A stretch of DNA of 64,000 bases from Panax quinquefolius (Eukaryota > Streptophyta > Magnoliopsida > Apiales > Araliaceae), in the NCBI GenBank assembly GCA_020205615.1, contig CM035167.1, positions 139,328,568 to 139,392,567 on the forward strand, written 5' to 3'. Position numbers and translations under genes: made by a program. Shown in pieces: positions 24,489 through 37,047 of the stretch. Each line of letters opens with the position of its first letter. Position 1 is the stretch's first letter. The notes under the pieces are model-generated. The model ran no database searches. It was given only the letters and a program-made list of their open reading frames with translations, and was not told where the DNA came from.

Positions 24489-25643
24489 TGTGACGCCCCC
24501 AAAATAGGTATACATCACCCATTACGAAGTTGTCAATACATGGTACGAAACAACTACAACTTTATTATTACAACAAGAAAGCGTGAGTTTGAATACAAAT
24601 ATTATCTTCTGAGACAATATCTATACTCAAATAAATCCTCATCACATTTATTGATACATTATTTTACAAAATGGTGAGGACTACTAAACAACTCTCTCTA
24701 GAATCTTCATTCCATACCCAGGCTAAATACTCGCTATATTCTCGCCTCACGAGAAGAAAAATGGAACAAAAAGGAAAAGGGTGAGCTCAACTAGCCCGAT
24801 AAAAGAATATTATGACTAAGATAATATACAACAAATTATCATTAGTCTTCAACGAGGAAAAATCTAATAGAATACAATAGACAACAAGTTTTTAAATCAA
24901 TATTCACGGTGAAATAATAATTCATTAGAAGAGTTAAGTAGAGAATGCAAACTACTATCTTCATGTATGAATTTAAAAGTTCATCGTCTATCTTTTATCC
25001 TGTAACATCAATCAATATATATCGGAATCAAATATTCATCTTTGCACTACAAGCCAAAGATATTCATCGATTGGTCATGTTCATCTAAACACTGTTCATC
25101 TTTTGCACTACGGCCAAAGATATTCATCGAAATCATTCATCTTGCAGACTCTGGCCAAAGATATTCCATAATATCATCATTTAAGATCAAGATGATGAAA
25201 AATATTTTTTAAAAAAGCGAATCGGTGAAACAAAATGACAAGGATTAAGGATTAAGGATTCGTACTTTGTTTTATCACGTCAAAAAAAATACCTCAAAAA
25301 TAATTATAGTGGTGTAAAATTCAAGAATGATCAAAACATGGATACAATCAAAGCTAGTATCGAGAATAGATATTTTAGACGAAAAGAAAAATTTTCATTT
25401 TTAGATGAATAGTCTGCAGATTCGTGAATAATCAGATATCGTGAATAGTCCAGATATCGTGAATAGTAACTCTCAGACACCAAAAGTTTCAAATTTGATA
25501 AAAACTTCAGATCAATATTTCAAAGATAATGATATTGAAGAAATAATATCATTACAAAAAATAATAATATCCCTTACCTCGAAATAACAATATTTCTAGC
25601 TGAAACACCGGATATAGGCTATGACTTGAACTTGCACCGTATA
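24489..25643 (-). repeat. Hybrid LTR, first part
   Basis: Begins TGTGACGCCCCC and matches LTR h1 (14516-) rather than LTR N in its diagnostic positions, for example TTTGAATACAAATATTATC where N has TTTAAATACATATATTGCC. It is cut at 25643 by element B and continues at 34688 with TATAGCAATACTC. Combined length of the two parts is 2609 bp. Confidence 0.9.
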
Positions 25644-28404
25644 TGTGACGCCCCCAAAATTAGGTATTCATCACCCATTCTGAGTCGCCAGATACATGGT
25701 ACAAAATATAAATACAAACTTAATTATATCATCGTCAGATATACGCTGGTGTAACATCTGACAATACATAAAGCGAGAGTTCTAATAGGAATATTGTCAT
25801 TTAGACAATATCCATACTCAAGGAGTCCTCATTACATTTATTGTCACACTATTTAATGAGAATAGTGAGGACTACTAATGCTATCTTGAGGACCATCACT
25901 CGTTTTCTCGACTCGTCCCGGCTATATTCTCATTTCTGAAGAAAACGGTGAAAGAAAGGTGAGCTCAACTAGCCCAAAGAAGAAATATTATAACTAAGAT
26001 AATGCGAGAATAAATTATCAATAGTCTTCAACAATGTTAAAGCGATAAAATACAATAGATAACCGGTTTAAGCTATGATTGAATATCTGATCCATTAAAA
26101 AAGTCGAGTAGAAAATAAAGTCTACTATATTTTAGATTTTAAAAGGTTTTCATCAATTTTTATCACTAAGACTCGGTTTAATGAATAAACCACAATATCT
26201 AATCATTCACAGCAAGTACGGTCGAGGATTTTCATCAAATTATAATGGTCATGACTATCTTAGAATCACCCCTGGTCATAATCATACCAAAAACTATCCA
26301 TCAACTTGCATTACGGTGCCAACCGAGGACTTTTATCACATCATTTATAACAAGCCGTGATTATACCGAATGATCCTCGGTCATAATCATACTAAGTTCA
26401 TCTATGCACGTAAGCAAAGATAACATAATATAACATGAGGATGATGACAATGACGCATGATAATTCAATAAAACAAGTTCAATTAATTTATTAGGAACTA
26501 ATAATGTCCAAATTGTCGACATGATCTTTGCTTTGTGAGAGTAAAATTCAAGAATGCTCGAGAAAAATATTTTCATGAAAATCTTTGGATGAAGCGCAAA
26601 TATCGAGGATATTCCACTAAATTCATGGAGTATAGAAGTCAAAATTTTAACCAATTTGAGTATAATAGCGAATGAAATAACAAAAGAAATCACCGTGCAT
26701 GCGTGCTGCCCTTGTGATGTAAGGCAGTTATTCCAATGAATAATAAATCTGAGAATAATAAAAAAGCGGAACCGGTCCGGGTGTAAAACACCATGAGCAT
26801 GGATATTGCAATAGAATAATAAAGACGAGGATAATAAAAAGCGGAACCCGGTGGGTGTAAAACAACTGACAGGATATTCCAATAGAATAATAAAGGCGAG
26901 GATAATAAAAGGCGGAACCCGGTCCGGCGTAAAAGCCTGAGAAACAGAATGTTCCAGCGAATAATAAAATAATAGAAGAATGTCACCAAGTATAGGGGAT
27001 TCAGCGTATCTGAGTTATTCAAACAGAATAAATAAGAATGAAATAATATAAAGATTTCACCAAGTATAGGGTATTCGCATATACGGTCGTGTATAGCGTA
27101 TGTCACTTTTACGAGTTATTCATGAGAATAATAAAGAATGGAATAATGAAGTTCTCTTCATGAATAAAAAAAATAATACCCCTTACGAGTAAAACAAATA
27201 ATATTCCCTACCTTAGAAGAAAGCTGAATATTGGAAAAGTGAAGTAGCAAAATACTTTTCTTCTTCTCTCTCTATAGTTTCTCTCTACAGAGTTTGATTG
27301 AATTCGTAAGAAATAATGAAGGAATGAGCTTTCTATTTAAAGAAAAAGCGAGGGTGGCTCTTGGTCTTAATGAAGGTCAAAATGACTCTTGGTAATATTG
27401 AAGAGACAACTACTATTTATTTGAAGGGGTAATTAACCCTTGGAACAGAAGAAAGGCGAGTTAACTCTTTGTAATATTGAAGGGATAACTACTATTTGCG
27501 AAGGGGTAATTACTATTGTGAAGGTAATTACTATTGATGAAGGTAATTACTATTGAAGAAGGTAATTATTTATTGAAGGTAATTACTATGAAGGTAATGG
27601 CGAAGGTAAATACTATTGACGAAGGTAATTAATATTCACAAAGGTAATTACTATTCACAAAGGTAATTACTATTCATGAAGGTAATTCTTATTCACAAAG
27701 GTAATTACTATTCATGAAGGACTCTTAGATGATGACATATGGGCCCCCCATAAAATAATCAAACTTACCACAAACGTCTCATAATGGACTCTTTATATAC
27801 ATCGAGGATTGAATAAATATTACCACAAATCATTTTATTTTAATTAACACATATTTAATCTTTCAACAATTATTAATCATTTATAACTTGTCGTCTCGAT
27901 TAATAATTTAATACTATAACATATTATCGAGATGATCTTGTGTGATAATTGAATTAATAATATAAGAGATATGATCGACAATTCTTGTAGCAATAATTGA
28001 AAGCATAAGTGAGTGACTTCTCACGTAAGCATCAATAATAATCAATATCGTGTGCTCTTATCTGACTACGCGTATTCATTGTACTTTTACTCTAAGGGTA
28101 GTTCAGCGGTTTTATGATGGTAACTCTCGCGTTATTTTTATAGAAAAATAATTTTGTCGTTTTCTAACTACGACAATACTTAGTTATGGGGTCCACCGAT
28201 GATTGGTAGTCGTAAATGCGAATATTCCCAAAAAAAAGAATATTCCCAGAATGCCAAACGAATATTTTATAACAACAACTTACTTTTGCAAAATTTATAA
28301 ATATTACCCACAACTATAACATTATATCAAATTTATTCCATAATATTCAAAATAATATTTATAAAAAAAATTCATCTTTATTTATAAAAATTTGGGGTCT
28401 TCTG
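25644..28404 (-). repeat. Element B 3' LTR (family 1 subtype)
   Basis: TGTGACGCCCCC start; the end reads GGGGTCTTCTGACCTCCC, where other copies have GGGGTCTTACA then ACCTCCC, so the exact last base is uncertain. It contains leader repeats (26745-26990) and a U3 array of AAGGTAATTACTATT units (27500-27722). Confidence 0.86.
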
Positions 28405-31203
28405 ACCTCCCTTCTTATGAAATTTAGCCCTCGAAATTAGGTGCGATACGATATGATAAAGAGGTGAGGATACCTTGAATACCTTTATCGTTAAAAATAT
28501 TAATTTCATCTTGCAATCCGGCGAAGATATTCATTAACAATTTATCTTTTTACACTGAAGCCAAAGATATACTGTTGTAAAACCAATAATCTTTGAGGCC
28601 AGCGACTTAATAGTATCACGACCACGAATTATCCATGCACTACTACGGCCGAAGATATTCGTATTTTCAATTGATTATATGATTATCTAGAATAATCCAC
28701 AAGTCATAATCATACCAAGTCTATCAATGCATTCTACTGCGAAGATGACTTTTACCACATCCATGAATTAATATTTCATTCTTTGAGACTCATTTCAATA
28801 ATTAATCCATCATCACGGGGCGAGGAATCATTAGTATCCACTACGGGCGAGGATATTCATTAGTATCACGACCACGAATTATTATCCATACTACTCTGTA
28901 AAGAAAGATAATCGTGTATTCATTAAGTATCACGACCACAAATTATCATGCACAATTATCCATGACGAAAAGATAATCGTGTTTTCAATTACGGTTATGA
29001 TTATACCAAACAATCCACTGGTCATAATCATACCAAGTCCATCTATTCACGTAAGCCACGAGATGACTTTCAACCTGATATAAGCATGAGGATAATGATA
29101 TAAAGAATCGATCAAATGAGATAAAGGATAAATATTAAACATTTATAATATAATTTATCCGAGATTCAAGAATATCCCCATGTTATCAATCACTTAATAA
29201 TCTCATAATCTAATATCATTAATATTATAACAATATTTTAATCACTTCTTAAATTTATAAACAATTTATCTCAATTGTTTACGCTTTACCATATAATGCA
29301 TTTAATCATTCAAAAATGCCATACTCATAAGATATCATCACCAATTATCAAATCCCTAGTCAAAAAATATGCATATATACTCTATATAGGATTCTCTACA
29401 GCCATAAAATCCTATTTTCAACTTTGTTACTTCACATAACATATTTAACTCATATGTTCGTAACTAAACTATTTTCATGAAAAATACCAAATCAGTCCCA
29501 AAAATATTTCTTTTCTGGGATTTAGTATAATATAGTCCCATAATGAAAATATATTTTTCTAGAATTTTTAAAATTCATTTACTATTTTCAAAAATCAATT
29601 TCTAATTAATTCCTTAAGAAATTAGATACCTCAAGTTTAACTCCAAAATTCCCAAATCTTGGCGGGACCTTACACATGTTAATGTGAGCCTCCGATTTAA
29701 ATTTCATGGTCATCGGAGTTATAGAACTCCAGTTATAGCATTTTTCGTCAAAAAAAACCTAAATATTGAAATGGTCATAACTTGTTCATTTTAAGTCAGA
29801 ATGAGCTCATTTTTGGACAGGAGGTACTTTATAACATATATTTTCATGTCCCAAAAGGCCAGAATTTTTCACATAAATTTAGTGGCCAAAACAGCCCCTT
29901 AAAGTTTAGGGCGTAGCGTTTTTTATAATTTGCGACTTTGGACTCTTTTGCTAAAATCGGTCCACACAAAATCTCTGACACCTTTTCGATGATACCACTT
30001 GGATAAGCTACAAAACTCATAGATCTAACTCTAGAACTTGACTGCACTCAAAAATTCAAAATATAATAGGAGATATGGTCAATTAAATTTCATGTTACGT
30101 TTTTACCAAAATCTAATTTTTCAACCCTTTGTGATTTCTAAGAAACTTTCATGTTTTCACATAATAACCAACATAACTCATCATAACACTTACTAATACT
30201 TCATATACCCATGATTTTCATTAGTCCAATGCTTTTATTATGACTTTCATCATAATCCTAAATAAGCAGATCCTTTTAGTTGAAGAAATATTTGAGGGTT
30301 TAAGAAATGGGTTTTTATCTTTGGGGTCGATACAAAATTCGATTTCACGCTCTAGGGTAGGCTAGGAAATCTTCAAGAATACGTCAAGAAATATATTAAT
30401 GATAGAAATATCATTTCAAAGCGCTACTCTTATCCAAGACTTGGATAATACGTTACATTGATACCGGTTGTGACTTACATCCTTAAACTAGATAGCACCT
30501 CACAATGATACCTATCAACTTGTCATCGTCATTCACGGCGTCGCCTCTGAAATCGGGCCGGTGCATTCCACACAAGGAAGTCAACAACGAAAGGATCGGG
30601 GCTCTTTACTTATAGCTTGATATATGGTGATTAACTTTAGGGTTTGGTTACTTTGAATTAAGTATAATGAGGTTGGTTAGGAATATGAAAGCTAACAACC
30701 TTACAAAAATAATAATGAGTAGTTAATCAATCATTTTCAAAAATTACCTCAAAGGCAAGTATTTTCAAAGAGATAAGATCGACGAATGTAGCGTGAAAGT
30801 GTTTATTTGAAACAACAAGATTAATAAGCGATTGGAGGTAACGAAGGTTTCTCCCAACGAAGTTTGATAGATAAATCAAAGTCTAATTTTTTTTGAGTCA
30901 AATTTAAACATTGAACACAACTAGGTAGAATAAAAGAGTGGGTAGAACTTGTATTGAATAAAGTATAGACTTGTGATAATTTATAATTAATTTACCCGTA
31001 ATAACTTCGTCGGGTTTTCTAAATAAACGCTTCTCGCTTAAATTACAAAGTTTGACTTTATTATAGGTACATTCCACCCTTAAGTGCTTCTTCACATTCT
31101 TGATCCATGATTTGAATCATTATTCTCCGATCCATATCGAATTCGGGTTGGCCGCTATGCACGTGGTAATTCGAATTCGATGTTGGAATCTCTCAATTCT
31201 TTG
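28405..31203 (-). other. Element B internal region, mostly non-coding
   Basis: 28405-28440 is the polypurine tract and element end. 28600-29000 has two to three loose copies of the CACGACCACAAATTATCCATG unit that is expanded in element F. 29085-30300 is a non-coding core nearly collinear with 53090-54270 in F. 30290-30470 and 30600-30990 are remnants of the RT N-terminus and protease in several frames (compare 54290-54990). The only frames here longer than 60 codons (29844-30047 and 30904-31095, minus) show no domain. I see no gene beyond these remnants. Confidence 0.7.
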
Positions 31204-31697
31204 TCAAAAAGCAAAGTCCATTTCATCTATTTTGGCTTTATTGGATCGGACGTCTTTTTCTACACTATCAATGCGTTGTGCGACTTTTACCCATGCATCG
31301 TCTATTCTCCTTCGTTCGGTTGTTTCTTCTTTCGGTGATCTTTGATTTTTAAATTCTCGATTCAACTTTAATATCTTACACCCCGCCAAAGCGTGATTTT
31401 GTTCGAGCATCACATATCGGGTAACCGATTTTGAATTGTTGTATCCCTTTGTTCCACTGACCGTTTGCCATTCTTCAACTTTGTTCTTTCTAGCTCACGA
31501 ACACGATTTTGTAATTCTAAGTTTTGATCATAAACTTCTTCTAACCAATTCTCCTCAGGTTCCTCTTCTTCCTCTTCTTCCTCTTCTTCCTCACTCTCAA
31601 CTGCTACCTCTGCAACTATCTCGGGTGCAACAATTAGTTCTTTATTCACTACGTGGATATCTCTAATTTGTTCTTCGGTCGACCTTTGCATTAACAC
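31204..31697 (-). pseudogene. Acidic coiled-coil ORF pair in Gag position of element B
   Basis: Two adjoining minus-strand frames, 31410-31697 and 31204-31413, read almost end to end. The first has an N-terminal part, a run of eleven glutamates (VESEEEEEEEEEEEPEENWL, about 31550-31600, from a CTTCCT-type repeat) and a heptad-like stretch, YDQNLELQNRVRELERTK. The second continues with charged helix-like sequence (AQRIDSVEKDVRSNKAKIDE). It sits where Gag starts in the relatives but lacks their MTSENVE or MSNENIN opening and has no capsid or knuckle words. It may be a divergent Gag N-terminus or a captured fragment; I do not recognise it. Confidence 0.5.
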
Positions 31698-31938
31698 GAT
31701 TAGTGATTAAAGGTGTGTCCTGGTCACATTCCTCCATTGTGAATATTTTCATTTGCCATTTCAAAACTTTGCCACAACACGAGGTTAATTAATATATCAA
31801 ATATTATCCCTATCCTCGTGACCAATTAAATAACAAATAAACTTAGGTAGGTCATACTAGCGAAGGAATTTTCCGTCTCTCCCCTCCTAGTTCTTATCTA
31901 GCATCTTAGCCGGGATCATATCCTAGCTACGATACTGT

Positions 31939-34687
31939 TGTGGCGCCCCAAAATTAGGTATCGTCACCCATCTTGGGTCGCCACTTACATGGTACATAAA
32001 TTCAAATACAAACTTAATTATACATACGTGCGTGTAACATACGACAATACATAAAGCGAGAGTTCTAATAGGAATATTGTCATTTTAGACAATATCCATA
32101 CTCAAGGAGTCCTCATTACATTTATTGTCACCTTTATTTATGAGAATAGTGAGGACTACTAATGCTATCTTGGGACCATCACTCTTTTCCCAGACTCGTC
32201 CCGGCTATATTCTCATTTCACGAAGAAACGGTGAAAGAAAGGGTGAGCTCAACTAGCCCGATAAGAAATATTATAACTAAGATAATGCGAGAATAAATTA
32301 TCAATAGTCTTCAACAATGTTAAGCGATAAAATACAATAGACAACCGGTTTAAGCTGCGGTGAATATGTAATCCATTAAAAAAGTCAAGTAGAAAATAAA
32401 GTCTACTATCTTTTAGATTTTAAAAGGTTTTCATCAATTTTTATCACTAAGACTCGGTTTAATGAATAAACCACAATATCTAATCATTCTGTACCACGGT
32501 CGAGGATTTTCATCAAATTATCAATAATTGACTACTATCCGAATCACCCCTGGTCATAATCATACCAAAAACTATCCATCATTTGCATTACAGAGGGCCG
32601 GCGAGGACTTTTATCACATCATTTATATCAAGCCGTGATTATACCGAATGATCCACTGGTCATAATCATACTAAGTTCATCTATGCACGTAAGCGAAGAT
32701 AACATAATATAACATGAGGATGATGACAATGACATAATAATTCAATAAAACAAGTTCACGAAATTAATTTATTAGGGAACTAATAACGTCAAATTGTCGA
32801 CATGATCTTTGCTTTGTAGAGTAAAATTCAAGAATGCTCGGAAAAATATTTTCATGAAAAATCTTTGGATGAAGCGCAAATATCGAGGATATTCCACTAA
32901 ATTCATGGAGTATAGAAGTCAAAATTTTAACTTATTTGAGTATAATAGCGAATGAAATAACAAAAGAAATCACCGTGCATGCGGTATTTTGCATAGGCGA
33001 GTTATTCAACGAATAATAAATCTGAGAATAATAAAAAGCGGAACCGGTCCGGTGTAAAACACACGAGACGAGGATATTCGATAGAATAATAAAGACGAGG
33101 ATAATAAAAAGGCGGAAATAGGTCGGGTGTAAAACACACGACAAGATATTCGATAGAATAATAAAGAGCAGAGATAATAAAGAGGCGGAACCAGTCCGGC
33201 GTAAAAGCCTGAACGAGAATGTTCAACGGAATAATAAAATAATAGAAGAATGTCACCAAGTATAGGGGATTCAGCGTATCTGAGTTATTCAAATGAGAAT
33301 AAATAAGAATGGAATAATATAAAGGATTTCACCAAGTATAGGGTATTAGCATATCTAAAGTCATGTATAGGGTATGCCACTTTTCTGAGTTATTCAACAG
33401 AATAATAAAGAATGGAATAATGGAAGTTCTCTTCAATGAATAAAAAATAAACCCTTACGAGTACAACAAATAATATTCCCTACCTTAGAAAAAGCTGAAT
33501 ATTGGAAAAGTGAAGTAGCAAAATACTTTTCTTCTTTCTCTCTATAGTTTTCTCTCTCTAGAGTTTGATTGAATTCGTAAGAAATAATGAAGGAATGAGC
33601 TTTCTATTTTAAGAAAAAAAATGAGGGTGGCTCTTGGTCTTAATGAAGGGTCAAAATGACTCTTGGTAATATTGAAGAGACAATTCTACTATTTATGAAA
33701 GGGTAATTAACCCTTGGAACATCAAGAAAGCGATTAACTCTTGGTAATATTGAAGGACAACTACTATTTGCGAAGGGGTAATTATTTATTGTGAAGGTAA
33801 TTACTATTGACGAAGGTAATTACTATTGAAGAAGGTAATTACTATTGGCGAAGGTAAATACTATTGACGAAGGTAATTACTATTCACAAAGGTAATTACT
33901 ATTCACAAAGGTAATTACTATTGACGAAGGTAAATACTATCGATGAAGGTAATTACTATTCACAAAGGTAATTAACTATTCACAAAGGTAATTACTATTG
34001 TGAAGGGACTCTTAGATGATGACATATGGGCCCCCATAAAATAATCAAACTTACCACAAACGTCTCATATGAGACTCTTTATATACATCGAGGATTGAAT
34101 AAATATTACCACAAATCATTTTATTTTAATCAACACATATTTAATCTTTCAACAATTATTAATCATTTATAACTTGTCGTCTCGATTAATAATTTAATAC
34201 TATAACATATTATACGGATGATCTTGTGACAATAATTGAATTAATAATATAAGAGATATGATCGCCAATTCTTCGTGTAGCAATAATTGAGCATAGGTGA
34301 GTGACTTCTCACGTAAGCATCGATAATCAATATCGTGTCTGCTCTTATACAACTACGGCGTATTCTTTGTACTTTTACTCTAGGGTAGTTCAGCAGTTTT
34401 AATGGTAACACCTCTGTAGTTATTTTTATAGAAAAATAATTTTGTGCGTTTTTAACTACGACAATACTTAGATAATGGGGTCCACTGATGATTGGTAGTC
34501 GTCACGAATATTCCCAAACAAAAAGAATATTACCAGACCAAACGAATATTTTATAACAACTTGCTTACTTTGCAAAATTTATAAATATTACCCACAACTA
34601 TAACATTATATCAAATTTATTCCATAATATTCAAAAATAATATTTATAAAAAAATTCATCTTTATTTATAAAAGTTGGGGTCTTACA
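31939..34687 (-). repeat. Element B 5' LTR (family 1 subtype)
   Basis: Starts TGTGGCGCCCC (G for A) and ends GGGGTCTTACA. Leader repeats at 33000-33240, U3 19-bp-type array at 33775-34000. Just inside the LTR (about 31918-31938) is a heavily altered primer-binding site reading CAGTATCGTAGCTAGG on the minus strand. Confidence 0.88.
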
Positions 34688-36141
34688 AGATATAGCAATA
34701 CTCAAAGTATACTCAAAATACTCACATGAATACGCTCGATAATATAGAGAGAAAACTTGATTTACGGTGTGATTTTCAATTCTAACCCAAGACCCTATTT
34801 ATAGGAAATTGCTTAGAACACCAAAGCATAAAATTTAATAAAATATTAATAAATTTATATAAATCATACATAAACTTGGAAATTTGATTTCAGCATATTT
34901 TTCAACACATGTGCCTACCAACCAACCACAAAAACGTTTTTGTTATTTTAAACAATTAAAACTTCCAAAAATCAATTATTTCGAAACTCTGAAACTTCAA
35001 TAATTCACAATAAATAGCCCTTTTGTCAGAAAATTTGAAACTCACGACTTTTTATAGGAAATTCAATTCTCTACAACTTTGCAGAAGAAAGTTTTTCCAA
35101 ATTCCAAACAAAAATTGACCGAAATCCACAAAGCAGGCGATTTTACAATTTATAATCAAATTTCAATCGATAAATGGGGTCCATGACATGTTTAACATGT
35201 TTTAAACATTTATTGCAACAAAAATACTCTTCCTCCTCGATATACTCATATATCCCACATTCGTTGTAAAAAAATATCACCATTATTATATTATTAAAAT
35301 ATAATAATATATTTAAATGAATTATTTTATCGAGAAAAAGATAAAATATTAATTTTCAACAATTGTCATTTTAAAAATTTTCTCCATCTATATCCACATA
35401 AAATCAATATTTTCCTCATCATATAAATCAATAATTAATTATTCACAATTAATATTAAAGAATCACAAGATCTTGTGCAACGGTAGTTCCCAGGAAAGAG
35501 GGCTTTCAATAAAGATTTCTCCTTCTTGGCAGCTTGATTAGGTGACCAAACCTCTCCTTAGGCGGAACTTTCTAGACATTGCCAATAATGTTATCTAATA
35601 ATATTATTAGGATAATATGAATTATTGCTTCGATAATGAAAATAATTGTGTAATGACAATTATAACAATGATATAAAATATCAACGCAAAGAATTATTAA
35701 ATTAATAAAATCTTTGAACAATAATTCATCGTAACCATTATTGAGTAAGTGCCTTCTTACGTAAGAATCAATAATTGGTGCAATACCGTGTGCTCTTGTG
35801 TTTTAACCATAGAGTATTTTAACGGAGATTATCAGTAATAACTGTAGTTATTTTTAAACAACTTATTTTTATTTTTTTTGTCGTTTTCTTCATCCAATCG
35901 CTTTCGTTATGGGGCCCACACATGGTCTGGCTTGGTAAATGCGAATATTCCCCGACGGTATGAATATTCCACGACCAAACGAATATTTCAAAACAACAAT
36001 GAATATTTTATAACCACTTGCTTATTTTGAAATATTTGCGTATTTTACCCATAACTATCCACATTAATCAAATCAACCCTTACTATTTCAAAATAATAAA
36101 TAGAAAATTAAATTTCATTAATTATAAGTTGGGGTCTTACA
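34688..36141 (-). repeat. Hybrid LTR, second part
   Basis: Continues the LTR cut at 25643. Up to about 35290 it carries h1-type words (AATAAATTTATATAAATC near 34847; TATTAAAATATAATAATAT near 35290). Beyond about 35320 it carries N-type words (AATATTAATTTTCAAC, TTCACAATTAATATTAAAG, ATCACAAGATCTTGTG). It ends GGGGTCTTACA and is followed not by a polypurine tract but by TTCGGGTC, the junction also found after LTR N at 19984. TATA complement at 34795-34804. Confidence 0.88.
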
Positions 36142-37047
36142 TTCGGGTCTTTTCATATATTTATTTAAGTTCGAGATATATGAAACACATTATGAACACG
36201 AGACATACTTTGAGGTAACGCAAGTCTATAGCTACATTTCTACTCGGTCAAGAATTTGAAATGGACCAATAAATCGTGGATTGAGCTTTCCTCTTTTCCT
36301 AAATCTTGTAACTCCCTTCCATGGAGAAACTCGCAACAATACATGATCCCCCTATACTAAATTCCACGTCCTTTCGATGAAGATCCGCATAACTCTTTTT
36401 GTCGATCTTGTGCCGCTTTTGATATCGTTTGTCGAATCATTTGGATCTTTTTCGTAGTCATACGTATCAACTCGGGTCCCAACAATGTTGCTTCACCCAC
36501 CTCGTCCCAACATCTTTGGAAGCGACATTTTCGTCCATATAATGCTTGAATGGGGCCACACCTATACTTGCTCGATAATTGTTGTTGTAGGAGAATTCCA
36601 CCGATGGTAAATACTTATCAAGCGCCCTTGAAGTCTAGGGACACGAGTCTTAATAGATCTTCAAGAGTTTGAATAGTCCTCTCGATTGTCCGTCTGTTTT
36701 TGAGGATGGTATGCCGAATCGAATAAATAAATCCGTGCCCATAGCTTTTTGCAAGCTAACCCAAAATCTTGAAGTGAATCTTGGGTCACGATCCAAACTA
36801 TGGATCTTGGCATGCCATGTAACCTCACAATCTCATTTACATACATACTAGCAAGGCGTTCGAGGAATAAGTCTCCGTGTCGCTAAGAAATGAAAGCAGA
36901 CTTGGTTAATCTATCAACAATAACCCAAATAGCATTGATGCCTTGAGAAGCCGTAGGAAGACCCCGAATCTTGAAATCCATGGTAATGTGTTCCCACTTC
37001 CATTTCGAGAATCTCAAGTTGTTGCAACGGACCCTTAGGTACTAGAT
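36142..37047 (-). pseudogene. Array copy 2: integrase, first block
   Basis: Collinear and nearly identical with 19985-20890, including the integrase core with YVNEIVRLHGMPRSIV (36661-36846 frame), the core end with TNSPLDC-type shadow on the other strand, and the C-terminal part. Interrupted at 37047 by a plus-strand solo LTR; the 5-bp duplication TAGAT lies at 37043-37047 and 39877-39881. The frame is broken as in copy 1 but with different single-base lesions. Confidence 0.85.

Larger units (their letters stand above)
25644..34687 (-). mobile_element. Element B: non-autonomous LTR retrotransposon
   Basis: LTRs 25644-28404 and 31939-34687 in the same orientation surround a 3.5-kb internal region. 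Flanks are GTATA on the left and AGATATA on the right; the uninterrupted LTR reads AGTATAGCAATACTC (15675), so the 5-bp duplication is imperfect but the site is clear. The internal region has no recognisable RT, RNase H or integrase. It holds short degenerate tandem words, a non-coding core shared with element F, fragments of protease, and a gag-position region with an unusual acidic and coiled-coil open frame. It would have needed proteins from coding relatives to move. Confidence 0.88.

Noticed and set aside
29844..30047. 67-codon frame in the element B core
   Set aside because: The equivalent stretch in element F (about 53850-54050) is not open, so it is not conserved as protein.
36018..36218. 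Short AT-rich frames around LTR ends
   Set aside because: They cross the LTR/internal junction and have no similarity to the element proteins.
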